A DNA stretch of 20,239 bases from a virus, in the IMG/VR virus record IMGVR_UViG_3300000117_000041, positions 28,725 through 48,963 of that record; one strand, 5' to 3'. The translations under genes and the position numbers were made by a program. The first letter of the stretch is position 1. The number at the start of each line of letters is the position of its first letter. This document shows positions 9,305 through 17,469 of the stretch, one piece after another. A model generated the notes under the pieces. The model was not told the origin of the DNA. It searched no databases and saw nothing but the letters and a program-made list of their open reading frames with translations.

Positions 9305-9331
9305 TTCATTTAGTTTTAGTTAATTACTCCC

Positions 9332-9535
9332 TTACTTTAAATTTGTTGGATCACCTTGTTTAGTTCTTACGACTCTATTTTTACCAGTTATCCAAGTTTT
9401 GTTTGCGGATGTATTAAGCCATTTAAGACCTCCACTACCTTTTACATTGATGTGGAAAGCTCTTGACTCTACTTCTTGTGGTTCGTTTGTAATATCTACA
9501 ACCTTACCATCTCTTACCGCTAGAATTGTTTTCAT
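9332..9535 (-). CDS. Small protein between head and neck genes, unknown
   Basis: A 67-aa protein starting at the ATG at 9535. A longer reading from a TTG at 9583 was rejected because it would run through a clear stem-loop and a promoter motif. The sequence starts MKTILAVRDGKVVDI, a beta-hairpin-like turn, and ends with a basic segment (ITGKNRVVRTKQGDP). It has two Trp and no Cys, no signal peptide and no membrane helix. Upstream is a TAnnTTTG box only 3 nt away, so expression may be leaderless. I do not recognise a family. Confidence 0.6.
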   Translation of the reverse strand: MKTILAVRDGKVVDITNEPQEVESRAFHINVKGSGGLKWLNTSANKTWITGKNRVVRTKQGDPTNLK

Positions 9536-9538
9536 ATT

Positions 9539-9547
9539 GCAAATATA
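9539..9547 (-). promoter_or_regulatory. TAnnTTTG promoter box, 3 nt before the ATG
   Basis: Minus strand TATATTTGC, a full match to the Bacteroidota -7 consensus TAnnTTTGY. It lies directly downstream of the stem-loop at 9556-9574, so one unit ends and the next begins within about 40 nt. No TTG sits at the normal 19-21 nt distance. Confidence 0.5.
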
Positions 9548-9555
9548 AGAATAAT

Positions 9556-9574
9556 GGAGGGGACAAGCCCCTCC
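9556..9574 (-). terminator. Stem-loop terminator after the 172-aa gene
   Basis: A perfect 7-bp GC-rich stem, GGAGGGG (9556-9562) with CCCCTCC (9568-9574), and a 5-nt loop. In the minus transcript it is followed by ATTATTCTTATATTT, a U-rich but interrupted tail. It lies 17 nt after the stop of the 172-aa gene. Confidence 0.65.
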
Positions 9575-9591
9575 GTTACTCAAATTGTTAA

Positions 9592-10110
9592 TTACGATGT
9601 AGTAATAGCTCCACTAATAGAAGAACCACCACCCATTATAACATAAAATCCGCCAACAAAAACTAGCTCAACAAAATCACCAACTTCTGCAGAAGTACCG
9701 AAAAGAATGTTAGAGACTTCTGTACCAGCAGTACCAGCACCTACATCACCACCAGCATCCTTTAAAGGACCAGCAATAATAGCAGATCCAGCAGCAATAG
9801 TAATTACCTCAGCTGGAGTTACTTCTGTGTTCACAAATCTAAACCACATTCCCTCCTCTGCTTGAGCAGCGGTTGGTAATGTAATTGTATACGCTGCCGC
9901 AGAAGAATCACTCAAAAGAAAAATCTTTCCTGAATCTTCAGCAGTTAACGTTTTTGCAGCATTCGCTGTTTCTACAATATATGCTTGACGCATTTTTGGA
10001 ATGTGTACTGATTCAAAACCAGCAGCATTCGCTGTTCCGTCAAATTTTGTAGGAGTTAAGAAACCACCGATAGCAGTTCTTAACTTATTAAAATCAAATT
10101 TTAAAGCCAT
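9592..10110 (-). CDS. Probable head decoration or head-fibre-type protein
   Basis: A 172-aa protein rich in Ala, Gly, Thr and Val. After an N-terminal helix (about 1-20), residues 54-110 have the form TLTAEDSGKIFLLSDSS, YTITLPTA and GMWFRFVNTEV. This resembles a beta domain found in phage fibres, spikes and decoration proteins (a pattern of 'adsGk..ll....tvtLP.a..G..f.f'). The Gly-rich remainder ends with FVELVFVGGFYVIMGGG. The gene sits between two stem-loop regions, downstream of the capsid gene, as expected for an abundant surface protein. Assignment to head rather than tail rests on position alone. Confidence 0.55.
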   Translation of the reverse strand: MALKFDFNKLRTAIGGFLTPTKFDGTANAAGFESVHIPKMRQAYIVETANAAKTLTAEDSGKIFLLSDSSAAAYTITLPTAAQAEEGMWFRFVNTEVTPAEVITIAAGSAIIAGPLKDAGGDVGAGTAGTEVSNILFGTSAEVGDFVELVFVGGFYVIMGGGSSISGAITTS

Positions 10111-10139
10111 TTCTATTTATTTTAAATATTAAAAATTAA

Positions 10140-10216
10140 GGTATTGCCGTTAAAGCTTCTCTTCCGTCAATACCAGTTAAGTGATTATTGAGGGGTTACT
10201 CTGTACTTCACCCCTC
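10140..10216 (-). other. Intergenic region with two stem-loops
   Basis: The 127-nt gap between the 100-aa and 172-aa genes holds two hairpins. The first in the minus transcript is GAGGGGT/ACCCCTC (10190-10196 with 10210-10216, 13-nt loop), 22 nt after the 100-aa stop, with no real U-tract. The second is GGTATTG/CAATACC (10140-10146 with 10168-10174, 21-nt loop) in the leader of the 172-aa gene. The first may be a weak terminator or a 3' stabiliser; the second may be a 5' structure. No TAnnTTTG box was found in the gap. Confidence 0.45.
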
Positions 10217-10237
10217 TTTAATCGTTAAATTCAGTTA

Positions 10238-10540
10238 TTAAGCAGATTTGCTATAGTTTGCTACAGCAGAAACATCTGCAATTGCAAAATTACTATTCAA
10301 ACTATCTGCAACTGTGATAACACCTTGTCCTTGAACAACCAAACGAGCTAACTCTTTAGCTACTTCGTCTGCTTTATTCGCAGTACAAGTAAGTTCAGCA
10401 CTACCAGCAGCGCCATCATCACCTTTAAAGTGAACATCAATAGCTGTGGTGCTTAATAATTCAATGTGGTGAATATTATCAACATTTACAAAGCCGCCAT
10501 CATTAGCGTCTACTATAAAACCTAACATACATCTTGCCAT
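10238..10540 (-). CDS. Small capsid-associated protein, unknown
   Basis: A 100-aa protein 18 nt after the capsid gene and presumably co-transcribed with it. The first 55 residues alternate as beta strands (MLGFIVDAN, IHHIELLSTTAIDVHFK, AELTCTA). A helix KADEVAKELARLVV (about 56-69) and a short polar tail follow. No signal peptide or membrane segment is seen. A small beta-plus-helix protein directly after the major capsid gene is often a decoration or cement protein, but I do not recognise this one. Confidence 0.6.
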   Translation of the reverse strand: MARCMLGFIVDANDGGFVNVDNIHHIELLSTTAIDVHFKGDDGAAGSAELTCTANKADEVAKELARLVVQGQGVITVADSLNSNFAIADVSAVANYSKSA

Positions 10541-10558
10541 AATTTCTATATATTTATA

Positions 10559-12121
10559 TTATGATGCGGATAAAATTCCACAAGATAATGGGTTACGAAC
10601 TATAATTCCAGACTCTGACATAACGTGACACTCAAACTTGTCATCAGCGTTAGCAGACATCATTGATTTTTGATCATAAGGATTGATCATACCAGCAACG
10701 TACTTTTTAATAAAAGAACGGTTAGTACCTTCAGCACCTTTAGTAATCAATTCAATGTTAGATACACCTGAAGTCTTACCGAAATCAAGGAATACCATTT
10801 TAGCAGATTCTTTCAATCGGTTATCACCGAAAGCGTTAGTACCTGAAGCAGCGCTGTGAATGTTTTGATCATCGAATACAGGACAGTAAGCCATTGTAAG
10901 CTTGTTTCCTAATGCTTCGTAAGATACAAAGTTAGCACCTAAAGATACATCTCCACTAACACCAGACATTGATCCACCTGTGAACGATCCAGAAGGAGCG
11001 ATCAATAAGTCTTTCATTGCCTTGTGGAATGCTAAACGTCCTTCAGTACCTGTGAATACAACCCACTCGTTACCTTCAGCGTTAGTAGCATTTAAAGATA
11101 GTTTAGCTAAAAACTCAGTAATAATGTCTTCAGTCAAAGCGCCTAATGTATAAGAAGCTTGGTTAGAAGAATCGATTTGAGCCAATAGACCATCACCTGT
11201 TACAATACTTGATGCTTGAGTACCTGAAGTACCTAAAGAAGAAGTAGAGTAAGCGCCTGGTCTTTGAGCTGTAGTATCAGTAACTGATCTACGACCATAC
11301 CATCTTTGAAGCTCTTGCTGATACATGAACTCATCCATCATCATTTGCTCTTTAGTAAAGTACCATAGACGGTGACCATTGTTCTCGATCCAAGTTACAT
11401 CAGTAAGGTCTTTACCTGTTACTGAACACTTCTTACGCATTGTAGTTAAGAAGTTAGTGTAAGTATCTGGATACACGTAGTTTTCACCTACATCAGCTCC
11501 ATTAGAACCGTTAGGGAAAGCTGAACCAATAGAAGCAACAATTGCTTCGTCAGCAACGTCAGATCTTTTAAGACCAGCTACTACAGATGAACCATCATGA
11601 GCACCAACCATTTCAAACTTAACAATAAAGTCAGTTGCTGCACCTGATGCAGATGTGTTTGCAATAGGATCTTCCAATACTAAAGCTGTAGCTCCAGACT
11701 GGAAACGAACCATGTCAAACTTGTTTAAGAAATCTCCAGTTCTAGCAGCGTCAGTTCCTGCGCCAGTAGTACCATCAACGATTAAGTAGAATACATCTCC
11801 GTTAGCATCTGCAGCTGTGATGAAACCTGCTGTTTCGCCTACTGATCCTGATGCTGTAAATGTAGTTCCATTAGTTGAGAAGTGTCCAGTCATAAAAGAA
11901 GGAGCGTTGTAACGTCCCATTACTTTCCACTCGAAGGAGTTATCTCCTAACACTTTCTCACTTGCATGACGACCTGTCTTCTCTAGAAGATAAGTTGCCG
12001 AATAACGAGGATACTGTTGAATCAACGTTTTTGCAATCTCTGGGTATTGTAAAAGCGCTGTGTTCAAAGCATTCTCAGGTGAAGTTCCAGAACCATAGGT
12101 TCCTTTATAAATTCTTGCCAT
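10559..12121 (-). CDS. Major capsid protein (HK97 fold, crAss-like type)
   Basis: A 520-aa protein, slightly longer than the roughly 490-500 aa usual for crAss-like capsid proteins. The N terminus has a helical arm with TSPENALNTALLQYPEIA and YLLEKTGRHASEKV (about 13-57), then SFEWKVMGRYNAPSF (62-76), a Phe-Glu-Trp then Gly-Arg pattern I associate with crAss-like capsid proteins. Residues about 85-180 form a Gly/Thr-rich beta insertion that may project outward. Next come YPDTYTNFLTTMRKKCSV (217-234) and a long helix with KEQMMMDEFMYQQELQRWYG (257-276). The C terminus contains ECHVMSESGIIVRNPLSCG. It follows a scaffold-like gene, the usual order, and is preceded by an intergenic hairpin. No promoter box was found directly upstream, so it probably depends on the promoter before the scaffold gene. 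Confidence 0.85.
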   Translation of the reverse strand: MARIYKGTYGSGTSPENALNTALLQYPEIAKTLIQQYPRYSATYLLEKTGRHASEKVLGDNSFEWKVMGRYNAPSFMTGHFSTNGTTFTASGSVGETAGFITAADANGDVFYLIVDGTTGAGTDAARTGDFLNKFDMVRFQSGATALVLEDPIANTSASGAATDFIVKFEMVGAHDGSSVVAGLKRSDVADEAIVASIGSAFPNGSNGADVGENYVYPDTYTNFLTTMRKKCSVTGKDLTDVTWIENNGHRLWYFTKEQMMMDEFMYQQELQRWYGRRSVTDTTAQRPGAYSTSSLGTSGTQASSIVTGDGLLAQIDSSNQASYTLGALTEDIITEFLAKLSLNATNAEGNEWVVFTGTEGRLAFHKAMKDLLIAPSGSFTGGSMSGVSGDVSLGANFVSYEALGNKLTMAYCPVFDDQNIHSAASGTNAFGDNRLKESAKMVFLDFGKTSGVSNIELITKGAEGTNRSFIKKYVAGMINPYDQKSMMSANADDKFECHVMSESGIIVRNPLSCGILSAS

Positions 12122-12179
12122 TTTAAATTACTTTTAAAAAATTAATAAACACTTGTTTTTATAATCCAGAGTATTCTAC

Positions 12180-12217
12180 GTAACTTTTGGGCATCGCCCT
12201 TTCGTATTGTAAGTTAC
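12180..12217 (-). other. Scaffold-capsid intergenic stem-loop
   Basis: Outer stem GTAACTT/AAGTTAC (12180-12186 with 12211-12217) and inner stem GGGC/GCCC (12189-12192 with 12196-12199, 3-nt loop). The outer right arm includes the stop codon of the scaffold gene. No U-tract follows in the minus transcript, so it is not a classic terminator. It could protect or mark the 5' side of the capsid message. Confidence 0.45.
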
Positions 12218-13290
12218 TCTCTCATAAATGCAGATGGATCAAAACCGCTTCCTTTTACTTTAGTACGAGGTCTTGATTTACTGCTTAAACTTGGAGCGGT
12301 AATCTCATTTAATATTTTAGCTTTACCATCTTCCAAGCCTTGCGAACGAAGGATCTTAGCAAACTTGTCTTTAAATAGCATAAACATCGCTACCTCCGAA
12401 GCATTGTCGTGAGATTTCCAGATGTCCTCAGCCATTTTACCTGACGTAATATAGTTGTAAGCCTCTTTCGATTGCGTTTTTGTTACAGCTCCACCCATAA
12501 AGGATTTCATTTCCTTTAGAGTTCCCTGTAATTCTTTTTTATTTCTTGCTACTTTTTCTTTATTAGAAAGCTCCTCTTGTTGCTTTTCTTTAAAGAACTT
12601 AGTTTTTTCTTGTTCTATAGCATTATTAAGTTGTCGTCTGATTCTGTAAGCTTCACGCTTCATAACACCAGAGTCTTCCATCTTATCTAACGCTTCTTCT
12701 ATTTCAAAGTCTTCCATTCCATCAACCTTCATTTCAGCAGATATAAGCTCTCTGTCGCTATAGCTAAGGTATTCATTTAACTTATCTATAGTTTCATTTT
12801 TAGGTTGTTCTATAAATGGTGAATTAAGAGCTTTAATAATATCTTCTTTTGTTGCTCCCTCTAATCCGAGTTCATTTGCAAATGCTGACCAGTCTAGCTC
12901 TCCTGCTTCTTCTTCATTTTCCACTTCTTGATCAGGCTGGGCTTCAACAACGGCTTCTGGCTCGCTGTCCCAATCTTCTTCAATTTCTTCCTCGACTTCT
13001 TCTTCTTGTTCTGGCTGATCGACTTCAATTTCATCCCAAGCAAAATTGCCTTCTCTTTCAATAGGCTCTTCAGCTTCTTCAGAAGATTGAATTTCGTCAG
13101 CTTTGTCTGCTGCTTCTTCATTATATTTTCCTTGAAATTCCTCCATCAATTGATCGCTAGCAAAAGCTGCTGGATCAAATGCTGAACTATCTGTTGATTC
13201 TTCTGTAGCTGACGTATCAGCTGCACTTTCTTGTGTTGTAGTTTCTACAGCCTCAGCTGCTTCTACCAAATTTGTTTCTTTTTCTGACAT
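12214..13290 (-). CDS. Probable capsid scaffold (acidic assembly protein)
   Basis: A 358-aa protein. The N-terminal half is very acidic and low in complexity: Ser/Thr/Ala-rich at about 10-40, then Glu/Asp-rich at about 55-130. The C-terminal half is charged and helical, with a coiled-coil-like EQEKTKFFKEKQQEEL near 225-240. The end is basic (SRPRTKVKG), as in scaffolding proteins that bind capsid protein through a basic C terminus. The motif FDPAAF near residue 38 recurs as FDPSAF six residues from the end, with LDWSAF near 131. Position between portal and capsid genes fits a scaffold; no protease motif was seen. A TAnnTTTG promoter lies 28 nt upstream. Confidence 0.7.
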   Translation of the reverse strand: MSEKETNLVEAAEAVETTTQESAADTSATEESTDSSAFDPAAFASDQLMEEFQGKYNEEAADKADEIQSSEEAEEPIEREGNFAWDEIEVDQPEQEEEVEEEIEEDWDSEPEAVVEAQPDQEVENEEEAGELDWSAFANELGLEGATKEDIIKALNSPFIEQPKNETIDKLNEYLSYSDRELISAEMKVDGMEDFEIEEALDKMEDSGVMKREAYRIRRQLNNAIEQEKTKFFKEKQQEELSNKEKVARNKKELQGTLKEMKSFMGGAVTKTQSKEAYNYITSGKMAEDIWKSHDNASEVAMFMLFKDKFAKILRSQGLEDGKAKILNEITAPSLSSKSRPRTKVKGSGFDPSAFMRE

Positions 13291-13318
13291 ATGTTTAGTT
13301 TTTTTTGTTCCCTAATTT

Positions 13319-13327
13319 GCAAATATA
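13319..13327 (-). promoter_or_regulatory. TAnnTTTG promoter box before the scaffold gene
   Basis: Minus strand TATATTTGC immediately follows the portal TAG stop (13330-13328) and lies 28 nt before the scaffold ATG, leaving room for a short A-rich leader. It would start transcripts for scaffold, capsid and the 100-aa protein. No TTG was found at the -33 position. Confidence 0.55.
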
Positions 13328-15646
13328 CTAAGAATTTTTTATTGTTTCCTGTATCTGTTGTTTTCTCTCTCTAGATACACCGCCCTCAGAAGCTTCTTTA
13401 TTTGCTTGACTGTCCATGTTTTCAGCCTTTTCATCTTTTCGATCTTGTTGATCTAAAGCTTTCTGTAAGTACATTTGTTTGTTTTTAACTAAATGCGCCA
13501 CATCAGCCATTTCTCTTTGATCGTCTGATTTCATATCAGCAATCTTAAGATCTGTTTCAGATTGTATTTGCGCAACTTGTACTTTACCTTCATTTTTAAT
13601 TTGCTCAAGCTGTAAACTTTGTTCATGTTCAGCAGCAGCAGCTTCTTGTTGTGCTTGTGCTAAAGCTTGTTGTTGCTCTTGTTGAGCTTGTTGCTGTTTC
13701 TTCATTTCATCTAAAGCTCTTTCAAGTATATGCTCTGCTTCAGTCATAGTATCAGCTTTCATTACTTTAATAATATCAAGTAATTCAACTTGACCGCTTT
13801 GTAATGCTGATTGTGCAATTTGCTGTACAACTTGTTTAACAGATTCGTCTTTACCACTATCACCAATAAATATACCATAGTCTTGTAAAGCAATGTCTGG
13901 CATTACATCTAAAAACTTGTAAGCACCATCACCAAGAACAATACTAGCTTTTTTTCCACCAGCCCAACAAACCTTCATTAGATTAGTAACTCTTTCAAAC
14001 ACACGTTTCTTAACCATTGCATGCGAATAGAACCAGCTTTCTGTAATAGTAGCAGATTGTACTACACTACGCTGAACATTACCAACATATTCGTATTGAC
14101 CTACAGCTCCTTCACGCTGAGGTGATACACCAGATATTTGACCTGCTGTTTGCTCTAGCATCATCTTTAAGTTAATTAGCTGTTGTACAGACTGTGATAA
14201 AGTAAAGTCAATTTGTTGGAATTGATTAAATGATTGTAACTGTCCACCTTCATCTTTAGAGTTGATCGGTATAATACCATCAGTTTTTAAATGATAAAGG
14301 ACAGATTGTATATCCATACCTATATTAGTAGGTAGTTGTGATACATCATATACTACCGCCTTACCACCAGATCTTGCTAGTGCTAATTCAATTTGATACA
14401 TTACAACATTATACAACATCTGTACGTTCTTAAGTAAAGACACCATAGATACGCTACGACCAGTTGTGTTATTTCTAACTACACCTACATATGACAAAGG
14501 AGTAGAACCTACGTCATCCACCGATCTAACTTGGTTAGGTCTACGTCTTGCTCTTACTAATATCTTGCCACCTATTTTTGTAGCTTCCCAAATATCATCA
14601 ACGTACTTTGTTTGTACAGTTTCATTTTTACGTGCTTTGTAATCATCTGGAACTTGCTTCATAAATGGCCTAGACTCATCATGTTTGTTTTCAGAAATCT
14701 TAAACTTTAAAGCTTTGATTGATTTCCATTCTACATATACAACTCTAATTTTTACTTCGTGACCATCTTCATAATCTAACCAATCAAATGGATCATTATA
14801 AGACGATAGCTCATCCTGCGATCCTACTTGATACATGTCAGAAAGCTCTTGCAGCTGTTCTGCATCAAGCTCATCTCTAAACTCATCAAGTATTTCATTG
14901 TAGTTTAACCATCTTTCTTCACCTACCCAGCTTGATGTATCTAAGTAATCACTATTACCACTTATATCATATACAATAGATCTTGGATCTACTCTACGCA
15001 CAAATGGATTATTATCTCTTACTTCAACACGATAGAACTCTTTACCAGTAATTAAAAGATCTCTAAACCCTTCTTTGAATATATCTCTATAGTTGTATCT
15101 GCTAATCAAATATTCCAAACCATCTTGAGCTGTTTCTTCTACCATCTCACGATAGTTGTATCGCATATACACCTCTATGTCATCAGGAAGCTCCATGTCT
15201 GTTGGTTGAGGTATTTCAAAGCCAACGCTTTTTTGAAAGTCTTTTTGTATATCACCAACAAGCTCTTTCATAATTAGTGATACCTTAACATCTTGCTTTC
15301 TAATTACAGCTTCTTTGTTTACTGTATTAACTTTGATGTCCATAGGTCTTCTAAGATCTTCACCAACTAATAAATCGATCTTAGGCGATATAATAGGATA
15401 GTTAACTAATCTAGCTGGATAAGCCATACCGTATTGTTCGGTAATATATTTGAAGTCATTAAGCTCAATGTGTCCATTGTAAATGTTGTAGTTTTGTATG
15501 TCATGTACTCTTGAGTTTTTGTATGGAGACTCCGAGTATGACATATACCCTACTACTGCATTTATCCATTGATCACACCATTCTTCTGTTTTTTCTTTTT
15601 CTGATATAAAGTGTTGTGGGAATGATGAATACTTCTTATTATCCAT
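13328..15646 (-). CDS. Portal protein (crAss-like type)
   Basis: A 772-aa protein that would form the dodecameric DNA entry ring at the capsid vertex and dock the terminase. The N-terminal region includes PIISPKIDLLVGEDLRRP (about 84-101). The core has DPRSIVYDISGNSDYLD near 220-236. A conserved-looking segment GVSPQREGAVGQYEYVGN, then RSVVQSATITESWF, lies at about 510-545; this pattern is one I associate with crAss-like portals. The length also fits that family. The C-terminal ~130 residues are a Gln/Ala/Lys-rich coiled coil with runs such as QQQAQQEQQQALAQAQQ, probably forming the barrel or crown. The start is 2 nt after the TerL stop. The gene ends in TAG, directly against the next promoter. 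Confidence 0.85.
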   Translation of the reverse strand: MDNKKYSSFPQHFISEKEKTEEWCDQWINAVVGYMSYSESPYKNSRVHDIQNYNIYNGHIELNDFKYITEQYGMAYPARLVNYPIISPKIDLLVGEDLRRPMDIKVNTVNKEAVIRKQDVKVSLIMKELVGDIQKDFQKSVGFEIPQPTDMELPDDIEVYMRYNYREMVEETAQDGLEYLISRYNYRDIFKEGFRDLLITGKEFYRVEVRDNNPFVRRVDPRSIVYDISGNSDYLDTSSWVGEERWLNYNEILDEFRDELDAEQLQELSDMYQVGSQDELSSYNDPFDWLDYEDGHEVKIRVVYVEWKSIKALKFKISENKHDESRPFMKQVPDDYKARKNETVQTKYVDDIWEATKIGGKILVRARRRPNQVRSVDDVGSTPLSYVGVVRNNTTGRSVSMVSLLKNVQMLYNVVMYQIELALARSGGKAVVYDVSQLPTNIGMDIQSVLYHLKTDGIIPINSKDEGGQLQSFNQFQQIDFTLSQSVQQLINLKMMLEQTAGQISGVSPQREGAVGQYEYVGNVQRSVVQSATITESWFYSHAMVKKRVFERVTNLMKVCWAGGKKASIVLGDGAYKFLDVMPDIALQDYGIFIGDSGKDESVKQVVQQIAQSALQSGQVELLDIIKVMKADTMTEAEHILERALDEMKKQQQAQQEQQQALAQAQQEAAAAEHEQSLQLEQIKNEGKVQVAQIQSETDLKIADMKSDDQREMADVAHLVKNKQMYLQKALDQQDRKDEKAENMDSQANKEASEGGVSRERKQQIQETIKNS

Positions 15647-15648
15647 GA

Positions 15649-17469
15649 TTAATCTTTTATTTGTGGTACTCCGTTTCTATCTAATTCGTAATATTTAAAT
15701 CCCCAGTCTTCTACTGGTTCTTCTTTTTCCGATGCTTGCACTCTATAGTTGTCTACATTGTGTATTAAACATAAACCAAAAGCTATAGCTCGGTCAGTAT
15801 TTCTTGTTCCGTATACAGACAATTCTTCTATTAAATCTAAGAACCAAATGTCATCTACGCTTTCTCTTATGTAGTCATCCATTAGATCTTCCATAAGAGC
15901 TTTTACCTGCTTATTCATATGCACACCATATCTATTTCTTGTTTTTGTACCAGGGTTGTGTGCAGACTCTGGTTTTTCTTTTAAATACTTTAACGCATTC
16001 ATACGTTTAAAGTAATCCAATATACCTATCTTGGTATATTCTACTAGCATCTTTGAATTGTAATATATTGCTAGTTTTAAACATCCGTCCCAAAAGTCTT
16101 CTTTTTTATCAGGTCTATCTGTATACTCTGCAATGACTAAGTCATGCGCATGATCAGTATCAAGAAACCTTCTGTATATTATTGCTGATCCCAAAGAATC
16201 AGATGCTCCTGCTTTATCTTGATCGTATGAGTCAATCCCACCTATATCTAAATGGTTGTATTGTGTTTCTGGGTGATGTAGTATTTTATAAGGTCCTTCT
16301 GGATGTGGTCTCCATCTAACTACAAACTCTTCGTTTTCATCAAACTCCCAATCTAAAAATCCTGATTGTATTTGACTTCTGTAATCTTTACTGCCAAGTA
16401 TTCTAGATCTCTGAGCGTTTAACAAAGAGTTATCAAATCTTGCAGTCTTTGTATTTAAGAATGCTTCTTGTACAGTTAGTGGGTAGTTTTGAATATGAAG
16501 GTTGTAAGCTTCTCTATCTCCTGATGCAGAAATATTATCTCTTTCTTCTATAAGTTCTTCCTCTGCTGCGGTAACGTGCTCTTCGCCTGTATCCACGTCA
16601 AAGAATCCATAATAAGCTCTAGACGCTGGGATAAACATAGGCACAAGATTATAAGCATCTGACTCATAATACATGTCCATAAAATCTTTGGAGGCTTTCG
16701 TAATGTCACCACCAGTACCTCCAACTACAGGAACGCCAAACTGTAAGTTCCCGTCCATGAAGCAAGCCTTAGAAGACATATACGCATTCTTTAAATGCTT
16801 GAACTCTCCAGCCTCTTCAAATATCATAAGAGATACACGCTCACCTTTAAATACTTCTGGATTATCCATTGTTCTGCATATTATCGTAGATTGATAACCT
16901 CCTATCTCCCACTTACCATCTTTGTTCTTTTGCTTGTATCCAGATCGTAATATACCGTCTGTATCTTTAAGAACAGAGTGCTTGAAGTTGGAGTGTAGTC
17001 CATTCAAACCTTTTTTAGTTTTATCAAAGAACGCATCTGCTGTAGCTTGCAGACCAGCTGCTATACCTACATCATTAAATGGAAAGAACGTATACTCATG
17101 CGCAATCATCCCAGAGTTCATGTAACTAAAACCTTTATCACGGGCTTTGATCACAATCATACCTGTTCCATCTTCTTTACATTGCTCAAACGTATCAAAG
17201 TATTCATGATCCATTTGACGATACCAGGGACTTATTAAAGTTTTACGTGATCCTGTTGAACCATCGTTTCCGAGTATCTTGTAATAATTCAAGTAAAAAT
17301 AATATTTACCTGATATTTTATTCATTCCTTTGGGTTTAAAGCCATTGATACATCTATCAAGCTCTTGTTCCCAATATTCTTGGTAAGCTACAGAGTCAGG
17401 GCTAAGATCAGGATGACCATGATTTGCAACTGGCCTATACCTTTGTGGATCTTTTTTTGCTCTACCCAT
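15649..17469 (-). CDS. Terminase large subunit (TerL)
   Basis: A 606-aa ATP-driven DNA packaging motor with headful or site-specific nuclease. The ATPase domain has a deviant Walker A, KARDKGFS (108-115), in place of GKS/T; KAR-type loops are known in crAss-like terminases. Walker B is SLMIFEEA (213-220) with the catalytic Glu at 218 or 219, and VPVVGGTGG (247-255) is the probable motif III. The nuclease domain shows the acidic set of an RNase H fold: GIDSYD (411-416), LVEYTK (475-480) and NTDRAIA (557-563). It is shorter than the roughly 700 aa of many gut crAss-like TerLs. Its start overlaps the stop of the 72-aa gene by 8 bp, and the portal follows after 2 nt. No small terminase subunit is recognisable nearby, which is common in this group. 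Confidence 0.9.
   Translation of the reverse strand: MGRAKKDPQRYRPVANHGHPDLSPDSVAYQEYWEQELDRCINGFKPKGMNKISGKYYFYLNYYKILGNDGSTGSRKTLISPWYRQMDHEYFDTFEQCKEDGTGMIVIKARDKGFSYMNSGMIAHEYTFFPFNDVGIAAGLQATADAFFDKTKKGLNGLHSNFKHSVLKDTDGILRSGYKQKNKDGKWEIGGYQSTIICRTMDNPEVFKGERVSLMIFEEAGEFKHLKNAYMSSKACFMDGNLQFGVPVVGGTGGDITKASKDFMDMYYESDAYNLVPMFIPASRAYYGFFDVDTGEEHVTAAEEELIEERDNISASGDREAYNLHIQNYPLTVQEAFLNTKTARFDNSLLNAQRSRILGSKDYRSQIQSGFLDWEFDENEEFVVRWRPHPEGPYKILHHPETQYNHLDIGGIDSYDQDKAGASDSLGSAIIYRRFLDTDHAHDLVIAEYTDRPDKKEDFWDGCLKLAIYYNSKMLVEYTKIGILDYFKRMNALKYLKEKPESAHNPGTKTRNRYGVHMNKQVKALMEDLMDDYIRESVDDIWFLDLIEELSVYGTRNTDRAIAFGLCLIHNVDNYRVQASEKEEPVEDWGFKYYELDRNGVPQIKD

Noticed and set aside
9332-9583. Longer 83-aa version of the 67-aa gene from a TTG start
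   Set aside because: The extension would be translated through a perfect 7-bp terminator-like stem and a TAnnTTTG box.
12849-13185. Overlapping ORFs on both strands in the scaffold gene (Lys-rich and Leu/Phe-rich)
   Set aside because: They mirror the Glu-rich GAA/GAG repeats of the scaffold in other frames.
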